A stretch of DNA of 64,000 bases from Albimonas sp036154955 (GCA_036154955.1 JAYZWL010000078.1:62001-126000); one strand, 5' to 3'. Positions 1 through 8,756 are shown, numbered from the stretch's first letter. A program made the numbers and translations. The notes: generated by a model not told the origin, from the letters alone.

Positions 1-63
1 TCCGGCAAGCCGGAGTTCTGGATCGTCCTGCGCGACGACCTTCCGCCCGACCCGACCGAATGA
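1..63 (+). CDS. 3' end of an unidentified phage protein (partial)
   Basis: Frame 1 is open from the first base to TGA at 61-63 and gives the last 20 residues of a protein ending in DPTE. A terminator-like hairpin follows within 25 bases, which supports a real gene end. Too little is present to name it. Confidence 0.45.
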   Translation, partial: SGKPEFWIVLRDDLPPDPTE

Positions 64-86
64 CGCCCGATCCCGGTGCGACCGCT

Positions 87-113
87 CCGCCGCCCCTGTG
101 GGCGGCGGTCTCT
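87..113 (+). terminator. Terminator-like hairpin
   Basis: CCGCCGCCC (87-95) pairs perfectly with GGGCGGCGG (100-108) around a CTGT loop, and TCTCTCC follows. The U-tract is poor, so efficiency is uncertain. It sits just after the partial gene and before the MazG-like gene. Confidence 0.45.
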
Positions 114-187
114 CCCCGCGTCCCCCGGTCCCTGACCGACGCCGCGGGAATGCCTGCTGTTTGCAAGTTAACGAAGGAGGCAAGTCA

Positions 188-520
188 ATGAAAGATATGG
201 ATCATTCCGATATCGAAGCCGACCGGCGGGTTCGCGAGGAGGCCGCGGCCTTCCTCGACGAGGTCTTCGCCGAGTTCGTCCGGGCGCGGCGGAAGTTCCC
301 CCAGCCGAACCCGAGCGTCGCGGCCCTGACCGAGGAGGTCGGCGAGCTTGCCCGCGCGGTCCTCTCGCGTCCCCTGCCGGAGGTCCGGGCCGAGGCGACG
401 CAGGTCGCGGCGATGGCGCTGCGGATCGCGGTCGAGGGCGATCCGACCCTCGACCCGTTCCGGGAGGCGCAGGCGGAGGGACTCCTCCCCTCGACCTCCG
501 TCCTCGACCGCCTCGTCTGA
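188..520 (+). CDS. MazG-like nucleotide pyrophosphohydrolase-like phage protein
   Basis: A 110-residue protein. The middle carries TEEVGELARAVL (about residues 45-56), the EExxE-type helix of MazG/all-alpha NTP pyrophosphohydrolases that binds magnesium, followed by a second helix with EATQVAAMALR. Family members hydrolyse (d)NTPs to monophosphates, and phage copies are thought to adjust nucleotide pools or alarmone levels. ATG 188 is chosen because AAGGAGG (174-180) lies 7 bases upstream; an in-frame start at 98 has no ribosome site and would add an arginine/proline-rich tail. The second acidic motif is not classical, so activity is not certain. It precedes the late phage genes. Confidence 0.6.
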   Translation: MKDMDHSDIEADRRVREEAAAFLDEVFAEFVRARRKFPQPNPSVAALTEEVGELARAVLSRPLPEVRAEATQVAAMALRIAVEGDPTLDPFREAQAEGLLPSTSVLDRLV

Positions 521-528
521 GCCCCCGG

Positions 529-577
529 ACCTCCCCCCTCGAAAGGGGGGGAGGGACCCCCCCTAAAGGGGGGTCCC
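529..577. repeat. Two back-to-back hairpins in a 108-base gap
   Basis: CCTCCCCCCT (530-539) can pair with the G-run at 544-554, and GGGACCCCCC (553-562) pairs perfectly with GGGGGGTCCC (568-577) around CTAAA. The two share bases 553-554, so they compete at that point. No clear U-tract follows. They could be a processing or attenuation structure or a mobile palindrome. Confidence 0.5.
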
Positions 578-628
578 ATCCACCCTCCGGGAAGAGGGAG
601 GTCCGCCGCCGCGAAGGAACGCTTCCCG

Positions 629-1249
629 ATGACCAACGAAACGACCCGCGCCCTCGCCGAGGCCGACGCCGCGATCCGGCGGATCAAGCGCCGGACGACC
701 CGGTCGCAGACGGTCCGCGGCGTGACCCTCGGTCCGCTCGGCCCGGCCCGCGAGCCCCTGATCGCCGCCGACCTCGACGCCGGCTTCGAGACCGAGGACG
801 GCACGCTCCGCCGCCGCCGCGAGGCGGTCGCCGTCCGCCGCTCGGGCCGGGTCCTGGCGATGCTGCCGCTTCCGAGCCGCGCCGCTGCAAACCGACTTGC
901 GGGGCTGGTGGAACAGGCGACCGCGCCGAAGGTCGTCGGCGAACTGACCTCCGCGAGGTCCGGACGGATATCCGACGGCGGGGCGGTCGCCCGCTCCGCC
1001 GCCCTCGCCGAGGTCAGGACCATGTCCCAACTGATTGGCGAAGCGCGGATAATCGGCGGTCGGGTCCCGGTCTTCGTCGTGGTGTGGTCGGTGGTCATCC
1101 GCGAAATGACCCTCGCGGACACGCTGCGCGCCGCCGGGATCGCGCATCCCCGCCGCAAGGACCTGGTCGAGACGCGCGACGCCCTGGTCGCCGCCCTCGA
1201 CCGCATCGCCGGTTGGCTGGCGCAGAACCGTCGCCACAACCCCTGGTAG
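629..1249 (+). CDS. Phage protein with a probable C-terminal helix-turn-helix
   Basis: A 206-residue basic protein of no firm family. Residues about 150-200 read as a DNA-binding segment: a hydrophobic stretch ending in REMTLADTLRAAG, then a polar turn and a helix ending in LVAALDRIAGWLAQ. This resembles the C-terminal HTH found in DUF6456-like and ArpU-like phage regulators, including the position just upstream of packaging genes. The N-terminal half is arginine-rich and unrecognised. A late-transcription regulator is therefore an inference from position and fold impression. ATG 629 follows GAAGGAA at 614-620. A strong hairpin lies about 65 bases after the stop. Confidence 0.5.
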   Translation: MTNETTRALAEADAAIRRIKRRTTRSQTVRGVTLGPLGPAREPLIAADLDAGFETEDGTLRRRREAVAVRRSGRVLAMLPLPSRAAANRLAGLVEQATAPKVVGELTSARSGRISDGGAVARSAALAEVRTMSQLIGEARIIGGRVPVFVVVWSVVIREMTLADTLRAAGIAHPRRKDLVETRDALVAALDRIAGWLAQNRRHNPW

Positions 1250-1313
1250 AATCATTTTGGGGACTCCGGAAGCGCCGTGCTAGGAAGAGAGCGTAATCAG
1301 AATCTCAAAGTTC

Positions 1314-1346
1314 GAGAGGCGGAGCCGGAACGCGGCTTCGCCTCTC
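1314..1346 (+). terminator. Strong hairpin after the HTH-like gene
   Basis: GAGAGGCG plus GAGCC (1314-1326) pairs with GGCTT plus CGCCTCTC (1334-1346): 13 pairs with one G-U, loop GGAACGC. It is followed by TTGCGTAAA rather than a clean T-run. It sits between the HTH-like gene and the HNH gene and could end early transcription. Confidence 0.5.
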
Positions 1347-1411
1347 TTGCGTAAAGTGGATGGAAATCGAGCCGCGATCCGTTGATCGCGGCGCTCGGGG
1401 CTGACTAGGTT

Positions 1412-1849
1412 ATGCCGATCAAACGCCCTTGTTCCTGGCCTGGCTGCCGTATCCTGGTTGTAGTCGGGACTATCCATTGCAACCCTCACGCCCGGCAGGC
1501 GGAGGCGTTCCGGAAGTCCCGCAATACCGGATCAGACAAACGCCGCGCTGGACGGAACTCGCGGGACTGGTATCGGCGAAGCGCCTGGCGCGACCGACGC
1601 GAGCGCCAACTCGCGAAGGAACCCCTCTGCCGAATGTGCGTCGCCCGCGGGCGGCATGTTGCGGCGTCCGTTGCGGATCACGTCGAACCGCATCGGGAGG
1701 ACTTCCGCCGGTTCTGGAAAGGCGAGCTTCAAAGCCTCTGCGCCTCTTGCCATAGCTCGACGAAGCAAGCGGAGGAGCGCGTTGAGGAGCGGCGGCGGGA
1801 GGTCGAGGAGGTCGAGCGCCGTGCGATGGGGTATGAGATTGAAGGCTAA
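1412..1849 (+). CDS. HNH endonuclease
   Basis: A 145-residue protein with two zinc-binding Cys pairs, CSWPGC near the N-terminus and LCRMC in the middle, followed by the HNH core ADHVEPHR and then LCASCHSSTK. These are the beta-beta-alpha-metal nuclease signature: histidine of the DH pair, asparagine-like position and the CxxC knuckle. HNH proteins next to terminase genes are typical of long-tailed phages, where they act with the large terminase in genome cutting at packaging (known for cos phages such as HK97). Here the gene is separated from terS by two low-G+C genes. The C-terminus is a charged Glu/Arg helix. Confidence 0.85.
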   Translation: MPIKRPCSWPGCRILVVVGTIHCNPHARQAEAFRKSRNTGSDKRRAGRNSRDWYRRSAWRDRRERQLAKEPLCRMCVARGRHVAASVADHVEPHREDFRRFWKGELQSLCASCHSSTKQAEERVEERRREVEEVERRAMGYEIEG

Positions 1850-2028
1850 TGCCTTGGGCGTCGAACTAAGCATTTCCTGTCAATTGTGCTTGCAAGTCGT
1901 TGCGACGTCGACGCAGAATTTCAGCCGTGAAAGGGCGCAAGCCGTTGCGACGCATGTCAATCGCGTAATATATGCTCGTGTTTTCAAGTAAGCTACAAAT
2001 GTTCATCACGTTAGCCTAGGAGATCTAC

Positions 2029-2505
2029 GTGTTTAGGAATGTGGTGGCGAGCTCGCAATTTCTAGTTCGAAATCTCTTTCGCGCCACTGTACTTCTGGCG
2101 TTTATTTCAGGTTGTTCGGGTGGGCAGGGGTTGTACGTTCACCCGGACATCTACCGAGATATCCGCCCTGATGCTGCGGCTTGTGGCGCTCAGTTTGACA
2201 GTTCTGGGAGCATTGTTCCGCAAATTGGGCAGGGAAATCTTGGTTCGTGTCTCGAAGCGGCGGGCTACGAGTACATCGCAATTGGGCCACGAACGCGATT
2301 GGATTATGTGCGGCCTGGCGTGGAGATCAACCGAACTCAAATTGACGCCGATGTTCTAAGGTGCGGGGGCAAGCGCCGGGGCAGCGATATTGTCGTGACT
2401 TGGGCGAGCTATCAGCCCATCGGACAATGTATGGCTGACAAGGGATACAAGTTGATGCACGCCTCCAATGGCCGGTTGAATGGCTATCGGGTCATCCTCG
2501 AATGA
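2029..2505 (+). CDS. Putative phage-carried lipoprotein
   Basis: A 158-residue protein of no known family. The first 27 residues form a signal peptide ending in a lipobox (LAFISGC), so the mature protein should start at Cys29-30 as a lipid-anchored envelope protein. The rest has four further Cys (AACG, GSCLEA, RCGG, GQCMA), suggesting disulfides outside the cytoplasm. GTG 2029 is preceded by AGGAG at 2018-2022. Base composition is visibly lower in G+C than the phage genes on both sides. The stop overlaps the next gene by four bases, so the two are probably translated together. It may be a lysogenic-conversion or superinfection-exclusion gene; no direct evidence. Confidence 0.6.
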   Translation: MFRNVVASSQFLVRNLFRATVLLAFISGCSGGQGLYVHPDIYRDIRPDAAACGAQFDSSGSIVPQIGQGNLGSCLEAAGYEYIAIGPRTRLDYVRPGVEINRTQIDADVLRCGGKRRGSDIVVTWASYQPIGQCMADKGYKLMHASNGRLNGYRVILE

Positions 2506-3101
2506 ACCGGCTCTATTTCCTTAGTCTTATCGCGAGTATGCTGTTCCCGGTCGTTGCCTACGTGCTTCACGTGCTCTCCCAAGGCGACTGGTTTCCTGAC
2601 CGCTTCGATCAGTTAAAGAAGTATACAAAGCCAGTTACCGGAGCGATATCCATCGTTGGCGCGATACTATTGGTCGAGCCAATTGAGCAGATGATTGAAA
2701 AGCTGCCTTGGTTTAGTGAGGATGGAACCATCCAAAGCGCGCCTCCCTCGGAGGAGTTGCCGCCTCAGGCTGCGGTCATCCCCAATGATGAAGTCGCACC
2801 TAGTCCGCAGATTGATTCAGCGCCGCCTCCCCCAGACGGTAGCTCTCGGGATGGCTTGCTGACGCCTCCCCGAGAGATAGCTCCGAAGCCAGCGATCGGG
2901 GAATCGAAACAGCCTGCAACTCGTCAAGCGAGCAGCTCGAAATCCCCTGTCGTGCAGCCGTCTAGTTCTGGCGGTATCCGTTTCGACTGGAGTGCGAACG
3001 CACCGACTGTCGGCCCGTCGGGTGGAAGGTATTCCGATGCGAAAGGTTGCTGGAGGGAGGCAGACGGGAAGCCTGTCTACCCAGACCCCAAATGCAATTG
3101 A
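2502..3101 (+). CDS. Putative two-TM membrane protein, partner of the lipoprotein
   Basis: A 199-residue protein with two hydrophobic segments (about residues 5-25 and 45-65), then a long proline/serine-rich linker (about 80-165) and a short C-terminal module with WSANAPTVGPSGG and two Cys (GCW, KCN). The layout suggests a membrane anchor that presents a C-terminal tip through a flexible linker. ATG overlaps the lipoprotein stop (ATGA). It shares the low G+C of its partner. No family recognised. Two overlapping genes, one lipoprotein and one membrane protein, recall Rz/Rz1 spanins, but order, size and topology do not fit well. Confidence 0.55.
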   Translation: MNRLYFLSLIASMLFPVVAYVLHVLSQGDWFPDRFDQLKKYTKPVTGAISIVGAILLVEPIEQMIEKLPWFSEDGTIQSAPPSEELPPQAAVIPNDEVAPSPQIDSAPPPPDGSSRDGLLTPPREIAPKPAIGESKQPATRQASSSKSPVVQPSSSGGIRFDWSANAPTVGPSGGRYSDAKGCWREADGKPVYPDPKCN

Positions 3102-3275
3102 TTTGGGTGCTTCGGATCTGAGTAGTGGTTGCTCTGTTAACATCTTTTGTCGGGGCGGTGTATTTTTTTGAGGCTCACGAAATTCGGGACCGGCGGGGGC
3201 AACCTAAAAAACCCGCGCGGGAAAATAGGAGGGGGGGTCAAGCCTCCCCTCTTGTCGTTTGAGGGAGGCGCTTCG

Positions 3276-3773
3276 ATGACGGTCGGACGGAAGCCGGTCA
3301 ACGGCGGCGAGAAGGCGAAGGAGGCGGGCGGGCTCGACCTGCCTTCGCTGGCGCTCGACGCCCTGCCGGCGCCGCCCGAGTATTTCGGGCCGGTCGCGCG
3401 GGAGATTTACAGGATCATCGCGCGGACCCTGGCCTCGGCCCGCGCCATCGCCGAGGGCGACGTCCCGCTGATCGTGCAGGCGGCGCGGGCCTATGAGCGA
3501 TGGTTCGAACTCGACGTTCGGATCGTCGAGGAGGACGCCGAGGTCACGAAGAACAAGGCGGGGACCGACGCCTTCATGTCGGGGCTCGCCCAGGCGCGGG
3601 CCGCGGCGGCGCGGGACTATCGGGAACTCGCCTCGGAACTCGGGATGTCCCCGGTCGCGCGTCACCGCCTGACCGGCACGGCGCAAAGCTCCTTCATGGA
3701 TGCGCTCGAAGAAACCCTCGCCGCGCGACGCGGCGAGGCGGGGGAACTCGACCCGTTCGCTCCCCTGCACTGA
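3276..3773 (+). CDS. terS: Terminase small subunit (P27 family)
   Basis: A 165-residue protein. A disordered basic N-terminus leads into a helical core with PPEYFGPVAREIYRIIARTL (about 36-55), a helix DVPLIVQAARAYERW and a C-terminal segment SELGMSPVARHRL (about 121-133). This is the pattern of P27-type small terminases, which recognise phage DNA and hand it to the large subunit. ATG 3276 is used because GAGGGAGG lies at 3261-3268; an upstream in-frame start at 3147 would cross a region without coding character. The large terminase begins 46 bases after the stop. Confidence 0.8.
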   Translation: MTVGRKPVNGGEKAKEAGGLDLPSLALDALPAPPEYFGPVAREIYRIIARTLASARAIAEGDVPLIVQAARAYERWFELDVRIVEEDAEVTKNKAGTDAFMSGLAQARAAAARDYRELASELGMSPVARHRLTGTAQSSFMDALEETLAARRGEAGELDPFAPLH

Positions 3774-3819
3774 CCCGGCCGCTCGGCGCGGCCGAAGCCG
3801 CGCCGGAGGCGTCCCCGAC

Positions 3820-5496
3820 ATGGCGAAGGACTATGCCGGCATCGCCCGGCGCTATGCGGAGGACGTCGTCGGGGGCCGGGTCCCCGCGGGCGTCCTCGCG
3901 ATCCGCGCCGCCCGGCGCTTCCTGAACGACCTCGCGGCGTCGACGCTCGGGGCCTCGCCCTGGCGCTTCGACGAGACGAAGGCGGCGCATCTCTGCGCCT
4001 TCTGCGAGTCCATGCGCCATGTCGAGGGTGCGCTCCGCGGTCAACGGCTGGTCCTGGAGCCGTGGCAAGTCTTCATCGCCGCGAACCTCGCGGGATGGGT
4101 CGAGGTCGGAAGCGGTCTCCGCCGATTCCGACATGCCTATATCGAAGTCCCGCGGAAGAACGGGAAGTCGGCCTTCGCCTCCTGCCTGGTCCTCTACTTC
4201 GCGACGGTCGACGGCGAGGGCGGCGCGCAGGTCGTGACCGCGGCGACGAAGATCAAGCAAGCGCGGATCGTCTTCGACGTCGCCGCGGCGATGGCCCGGC
4301 TCGCGCCCGAGTTCCGGACCCGCGTCGGTCTGATCGTCGAGGAGCACAAGCTCAAGGTCCCGAAGTCGGACTCGGTCGTGAAGCCGCTCGAAGCGAAGAA
4401 GCTCGACGGGCTGAACCCGCACTTCGCCTGCATCGACGAGTTGCACGAGCATCCGACCCGGTCGGTCTATGACGCCCTCGACAACGCCCTCGGCGCGCGG
4501 CTGCAACCGCTGCTCTTCGTCATCACGACGGCGGGCGAGGACCTGGCGGGGATATGCTTCGAGGTCCGCGAGCGGGTCCGGCGCATCCTCGAAGGGGTCG
4601 AGATCGACGATCAGGTCTTCGGCGTCATCTACGCGATGGACGACGGCGACGACGCCTTCGACCCGGCGACCTGGCGCAAGGCGAACCCGAACCTCGGCGT
4701 CGCGAAGTCGCTCGTCTACATGGAAGGGCAGGCGCGCAAGGCGAAGGCGTCGCCGGCCGCGCTGGGCGAGTTCCTTCGCAAGCAGCTCGGCCGCTGGACC
4801 TCGGTCGGGACCGCGGCGCTCGACGTCGACAAGTGGCGGGCGGGTTTCCGGCTGGACCTCGACCGCGAGACCTACCGCAACCGCGGCGGCCTCCTCGGCG
4901 TCGACCTGTCGATCCGCGACGACCTGACCTCGGTCGCCTGGATCGTCGAGGACGGGTCCGACCTGGTGATCTTCGCCGACCACTTCGCGACGCAGGAGTC
5001 GGCGAACCTGCCGGGGCGCGAGGCGTTGCTCGGCTGGGCGCAGGAGGGGCGGCTCCGCATCTGCCCGGGCGCCTCGATAGACTTCGCGCTGGTCGAGGAG
5101 ACGATCCGCGAGCGGGCGTCCTTCTTCGGCGCCGAGGAGGTCGTCTTCGACCCGCATCTCGCGGCGCAGATGGCGCAGCGTCTGGCGGACGACGGCTTCC
5201 CGATGGTCGAGCTTCGGCAATCGCCGATGAACCTCGACGCGGCCTTTCAACGGCTGATCGCCCTTTCGGCCGAGGGCCGGATCGTCACCGACGGCGACCC
5301 GGTCCTATTGTGGATGGCGTCCAACACGATCATTCGCAAGTCGGGCGACTTCATCCGCCCGGACAAGCTCGGTCCCGCCTCGAAGATCGACGGGATCGCC
5401 GCGGTCGTGACCGCGCTCGCCCGCCTCGCCGCGCCGGAGGAGGAGGACGGCGACGGCGCTTCGGCCTTCCTCGACATGGAGTCCACGGCGATATGA
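3820..5496 (+). CDS. terL: Terminase large subunit
   Basis: A 558-residue packaging motor. The Walker A-like loop is PRKNGKS (111-117), and Walker B with the catalytic Glu is ACIDELH (203-209). The C-terminal RNase H-like nuclease starts with GVDLSIRDDL (360-369, Asp362), and a second acidic site lies in VVFDPH. It pumps DNA into the prohead and cuts it. Length is normal for the P27-partnered family (about 550). ATG 3820 is taken because the P27-family proteins usually start close to here; upstream sequence is the C-terminus of terS in another frame. Its stop overlaps the portal start (ATGA). Confidence 0.92.
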   Translation: MAKDYAGIARRYAEDVVGGRVPAGVLAIRAARRFLNDLAASTLGASPWRFDETKAAHLCAFCESMRHVEGALRGQRLVLEPWQVFIAANLAGWVEVGSGLRRFRHAYIEVPRKNGKSAFASCLVLYFATVDGEGGAQVVTAATKIKQARIVFDVAAAMARLAPEFRTRVGLIVEEHKLKVPKSDSVVKPLEAKKLDGLNPHFACIDELHEHPTRSVYDALDNALGARLQPLLFVITTAGEDLAGICFEVRERVRRILEGVEIDDQVFGVIYAMDDGDDAFDPATWRKANPNLGVAKSLVYMEGQARKAKASPAALGEFLRKQLGRWTSVGTAALDVDKWRAGFRLDLDRETYRNRGGLLGVDLSIRDDLTSVAWIVEDGSDLVIFADHFATQESANLPGREALLGWAQEGRLRICPGASIDFALVEETIRERASFFGAEEVVFDPHLAAQMAQRLADDGFPMVELRQSPMNLDAAFQRLIALSAEGRIVTDGDPVLLWMASNTIIRKSGDFIRPDKLGPASKIDGIAAVVTALARLAAPEEEDGDGASAFLDMESTAI

Positions 5497-6725
5497 AGCT
5501 CCGTCTCCCGTCATTTCTCGCGCCGCGCCGCAAGGCCGCGACCGACGATTTCGTCTCGCTCCTCGCCGCGCGCGGTTTCGGGGCCGGGACGAAGTCGGGG
5601 ATCAACGTCTCGCCCGAGGTCTCGCTCCGCGTTCCTGCGGTTCTCTGCGCAATACGGGTCATCGCCGAGGACGTCGCCAAGCTCGACGCCTCGGTCGTGC
5701 GAACCGACGGGACCCGCTCGACGGTCGCGACCGACGCGCCGGAGCATCGGATCGTTTCCCGTTACGGACGCCTTGCCGAAGACGGCTTCGACGGCGTGAC
5801 GGCGACCGAATGGAAGGAGGCGATCCTCGCCGACGCCGCGCTTTCGGGCGCGGGCTGCGCGCATCTGAACCGGGTAGGCGGGCGGGTTGTGGAACTCTAC
5901 CCGCTGCGCCGCGGACACTGGCGCGAGGAGGCGCTTCCCGGCGGGCGCTTCCGTTATCACGCCTTCGACGGCGCTGTCTGGCGCGAGGTCGACCGCGCCG
6001 ACCTCCTGATCCTGCGCGGGCCGATCCTGGGCCTGAACGTCTCGCACCATGTCCGCGAGGCGGTCGGCGTGGCGCTGGCGCTCGAAAGCGCGCTCGCCGC
6101 CCTCGCCCGCAAGGGCGGGCGTCCGCATGGGATCATCTCGTCGGAGAACGTCTCGCAGGATCAGGCGGCGCGGTTCCTCGACCGCCTGCGCGAGACCTTC
6201 GGGCCGGAGGGGCAGGGGGGACTCCTGCCGCTCGACGTGAAGCTCGAACTCGTCAAGCTCTCCCTCTCGCCCGAGGAGATGCAACTCGGCCCGTCGCGCG
6301 ACTTCGCGATCGAGGAGGTCGCGCGCGCCTTCCGCGTCCAGCCGGCGCGGCTGATGCACAAGCTCGAAGGGCAGACCTACGCCTCGGCCTATCAGTTCAG
6401 CGTCGCCCATGTCCTCGACACGATTCTTCCCTGGGCGAAGCGGTTCCGGGAGGCGTTCGATATGGACGTGATCCGCGGGCGAGAGGACGGGCGCCTCGCG
6501 ACCCGGATCGACTTCTCGGCGCTCCTGCGCGGATCGCCCTCGGAGCGGGCGAAGTATTACCTCGACCTCCGCAACGCCGGCGCGATCTCGCCGGCCGACG
6601 TGCGCGCGGCCGAGGGCTTCGACTTCGACCCGCGGGTCTCCGACGACCCGCGCGCGCCGCTCCTCTCCAACCCGAACCCGGCGGACGCCGCCGCGCCGAA
6701 GGAGGTTCCCTCGGATGAAAGCTGA
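5493..6725 (+). CDS. Portal protein (HK97 family)
   Basis: A 410-residue HK97-type portal. The N-terminal region has VSPEVSLRVPAVLCAIRVIAEDVAKL (about 36-61, the characteristic first core helix). A central clip segment carries SRDFAIEEVARAFRVQPARL (about 269-288), typical of the family, followed by a C-terminal helical wing. Twelve copies form the ring at the capsid vertex that docks terminase and the neck. Translation is coupled to terL by ATGA overlap, and the 3' end overlaps the protease start by 11 bases. Confidence 0.9.
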   Translation: MKLRLPSFLAPRRKAATDDFVSLLAARGFGAGTKSGINVSPEVSLRVPAVLCAIRVIAEDVAKLDASVVRTDGTRSTVATDAPEHRIVSRYGRLAEDGFDGVTATEWKEAILADAALSGAGCAHLNRVGGRVVELYPLRRGHWREEALPGGRFRYHAFDGAVWREVDRADLLILRGPILGLNVSHHVREAVGVALALESALAALARKGGRPHGIISSENVSQDQAARFLDRLRETFGPEGQGGLLPLDVKLELVKLSLSPEEMQLGPSRDFAIEEVARAFRVQPARLMHKLEGQTYASAYQFSVAHVLDTILPWAKRFREAFDMDVIRGREDGRLATRIDFSALLRGSPSERAKYYLDLRNAGAISPADVRAAEGFDFDPRVSDDPRAPLLSNPNPADAAAPKEVPSDES

Positions 6726-7422
6726 TCGCCTGAACGTCGAAGCGAAGTTCGCCGACGTCGACGCCTCGGGCGCGACCTTCCGGGGCTCGGCCGCGGTCTT
6801 CTCGACGGTCGACCGGGGCGGGGACGTGATCCTCCCCGGCGCCTTCGCGGCCTCGCTCGCCGAGGCGAAGGCGAAGGAGCGGAAGGTCCCGCTCCTGTGG
6901 AACCACGACCCGACCGAGCCGCTGGGCTACTGGAAGTCGCTCGTCGAGACGAAGGACGGGCTCGAAGGCGAGGGCGTCCTCCTGGTCGAGGACGACCCGC
7001 TCGCCCGCCGGATCGCGGCGCATATCAAGGCGGGCTCGGTCTCGGGCCTCTCCATCGGCTACCGGACGAAGAAGGCGACCGTCGATCCGGAGACGGGCGT
7101 CCGCATCCTCTCGGAGGTCGATCTCTGGGAGGTCTCGGTCGTGACCTTCCCCATGCATGACGAGGCGCGCATCGCGTCGAAGGTCGACGCCGACGCCGCG
7201 GCGCACATGACGCCGCGCGACTTCGAGCGGTTCCTCGTCGGCTCCGGCTTGAGCCGGAGCGTCGCCCGCGCCCTGATGGGCGGCGGGATCAAATCCCTCC
7301 TCGCTACGCCGGGCGCTGGCGCGGAGGACCTGGACGTCAAGCGGGACGCTGACGCCGACCACGCGACCGATCTCGCCGCGCTGATCGCCGGCTCCGAGGC
7401 GCGTCGCAAGCTCCTGTCCTGA
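6715..7422 (+). CDS. HK97-family prohead protease
   Basis: A 235-residue serine protease of the herpes-assemblin-like fold (S78/U35). The catalytic His is in WNHD (His64), the Ser in GLSIGY (Ser113), and an acidic residue lies in LWEVSVV (Glu139); these match the His65/Ser114 layout of the HK97 enzyme. It cuts the delta domain from the capsid protein and then itself during maturation. The last about 80 residues are a variable tail likely removed by self-cleavage. AAGGAGG lies 10 bases upstream inside the portal gene. Confidence 0.92.
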   Translation: MKADRLNVEAKFADVDASGATFRGSAAVFSTVDRGGDVILPGAFAASLAEAKAKERKVPLLWNHDPTEPLGYWKSLVETKDGLEGEGVLLVEDDPLARRIAAHIKAGSVSGLSIGYRTKKATVDPETGVRILSEVDLWEVSVVTFPMHDEARIASKVDADAAAHMTPRDFERFLVGSGLSRSVARALMGGGIKSLLATPGAGAEDLDVKRDADADHATDLAALIAGSEARRKLLS

Positions 7423-7439
7423 AGACGAAAGGCTCCCGC

Positions 7440-8756
7440 ATGTCCATGCGACTGGAAACGAAGTCGGCCGAGGCCGAGACGAAGACGACCTCCGATCTCC
7501 TGCGCGACCTGAAAGCGGCGCAGGATGCGGAGATCAGGACCTCCGAGGAGTTCCGCTCGCGCTTCTCCTCCCTGAACCCCTCCGACGTCGTCACGAAGTC
7601 CGCCCTCGACCGGTCGATCTCGGACGTCGCCGAGAAGATCAGGGCCTCGGCCGAGCTTCGCCGCGCCCTGGAGGTCGCCGAGGAGGCGAAGACCGCGGCC
7701 GAGGAGGCGGCGCGCAAGGCCGGCCGCATGGGCGGCGGCTCGCCCGAGGCGGGCGACCCGAACGCGGCCGAGCACAAGACCGCGTTCTTCAACTTCCTGC
7801 GTCACCCGACCGACCCCGCCGCGATCTCGGCGCTCCGCGACGCGGAGAAGAAGGCGGTCTCGACCGGGACCGACGCGGCCGGCGGCTTCGCCGTGCCGTC
7901 GCTGATCGCGACCGAGATCGAGAAGAAGATCGTCGAGGTCTCCGAGGTCCGGCAGTTCGCGAAGGTCGTCACGGTCGGGTCGCCCGAATATCGCGAACTC
8001 GTCGACATCGGCGGCGCGACGGGCGAGTGGGTCGGCGAGGGCGACACCCGCAACACGACCAACACGCCGGGCCTGCACATCGCCGAGCCGACCTTCGGCA
8101 CGATGGCGGCGAAGCCGGAGGCGTCGGAGGAGTCGCTCGACGACATCTTCTTCAACGTCGAGTCGTGGGTGACGGACTCGGCGACCGAGACCTTCCGCGT
8201 CATGGAAGGCGCCGCCTTCATCTCGGGCAACGGGACGAAGAAGCCGACGGGCTTCCTGGCGGGCACGCCGACCGACGATGCGGACGGGGCGCGCGCCGCG
8301 GGCGTCCTTCAGTATGTCGTCACCGGCGCCGACGGCGACTTCAACGCGCTGAACCCGGCCGATGCGCTGGCGGTCCTGGTCCACACCATGAAGGCGGGCT
8401 ATCGGTCCGGCGCCGTGTGGGCGATGAACTCGCTTACCGCTGCGGCCTGCCGCATCCTGAAGGACGCGGACGGCCGCTTCCTGTGGTCGGCTTCGCTCGC
8501 CGAGGGCTCGCCCGACATCCTGCTCGGCCATCGGATCGCCTACTTCGAGGACATGCCGGATATCGGCTCCGACGCGTTCGCCATCGCCTTCGGCAACTTC
8601 AAGCGCGGCTATCTGATCGCCGACCGGGTCGGCCTGCGGATCACGCGTGACGAGGTCACGAAGCCGGGCTTCGTGAAGTTCATCCTCCGCAAGCGGGTCG
8701 GCGGCTGCATCCTGAACGACGAGGCGATCAAGCTCCTGAAGTTCGGCACGGCCTGA
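7440..8756 (+). CDS. Major capsid protein (HK97 fold)
   Basis: A 438-residue capsid protein. Residues 1 to about 115 are a charged, coiled-coil-prone delta domain that acts as internal scaffold and should be removed by the protease encoded just upstream. The mature part begins near the STGTDAAGGFAVPSLIATEI segment (about 140-159), the N-arm typical of the family. The C-terminus ends in VGGCILNDEAIKLLKF, a common HK97-type ending. ATG 7440 lies 17 bases after the protease stop. A strong terminator follows, as expected for the most highly made phage protein. Confidence 0.93.
   Translation: MSMRLETKSAEAETKTTSDLLRDLKAAQDAEIRTSEEFRSRFSSLNPSDVVTKSALDRSISDVAEKIRASAELRRALEVAEEAKTAAEEAARKAGRMGGGSPEAGDPNAAEHKTAFFNFLRHPTDPAAISALRDAEKKAVSTGTDAAGGFAVPSLIATEIEKKIVEVSEVRQFAKVVTVGSPEYRELVDIGGATGEWVGEGDTRNTTNTPGLHIAEPTFGTMAAKPEASEESLDDIFFNVESWVTDSATETFRVMEGAAFISGNGTKKPTGFLAGTPTDDADGARAAGVLQYVVTGADGDFNALNPADALAVLVHTMKAGYRSGAVWAMNSLTAAACRILKDADGRFLWSASLAEGSPDILLGHRIAYFEDMPDIGSDAFAIAFGNFKRGYLIADRVGLRITRDEVTKPGFVKFILRKRVGGCILNDEAIKLLKFGTA

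Noticed and set aside
98..187. Upstream start of the MazG-like gene
   Set aside because: No ribosome site, Arg/Pro-rich added tail, while AAGGAGG is well placed for ATG 188.
202..1239. 345-codon minus-strand frame over the first phage genes
   Set aside because: Arg/Ser-rich shadow; plus-strand genes have ribosome sites and motifs.
2029..3101. Rz/Rz1-type spanin pair
   Set aside because: Genes are consecutive rather than nested, the lipoprotein is first and large, and no coiled-coil periplasmic spanin domain is visible.
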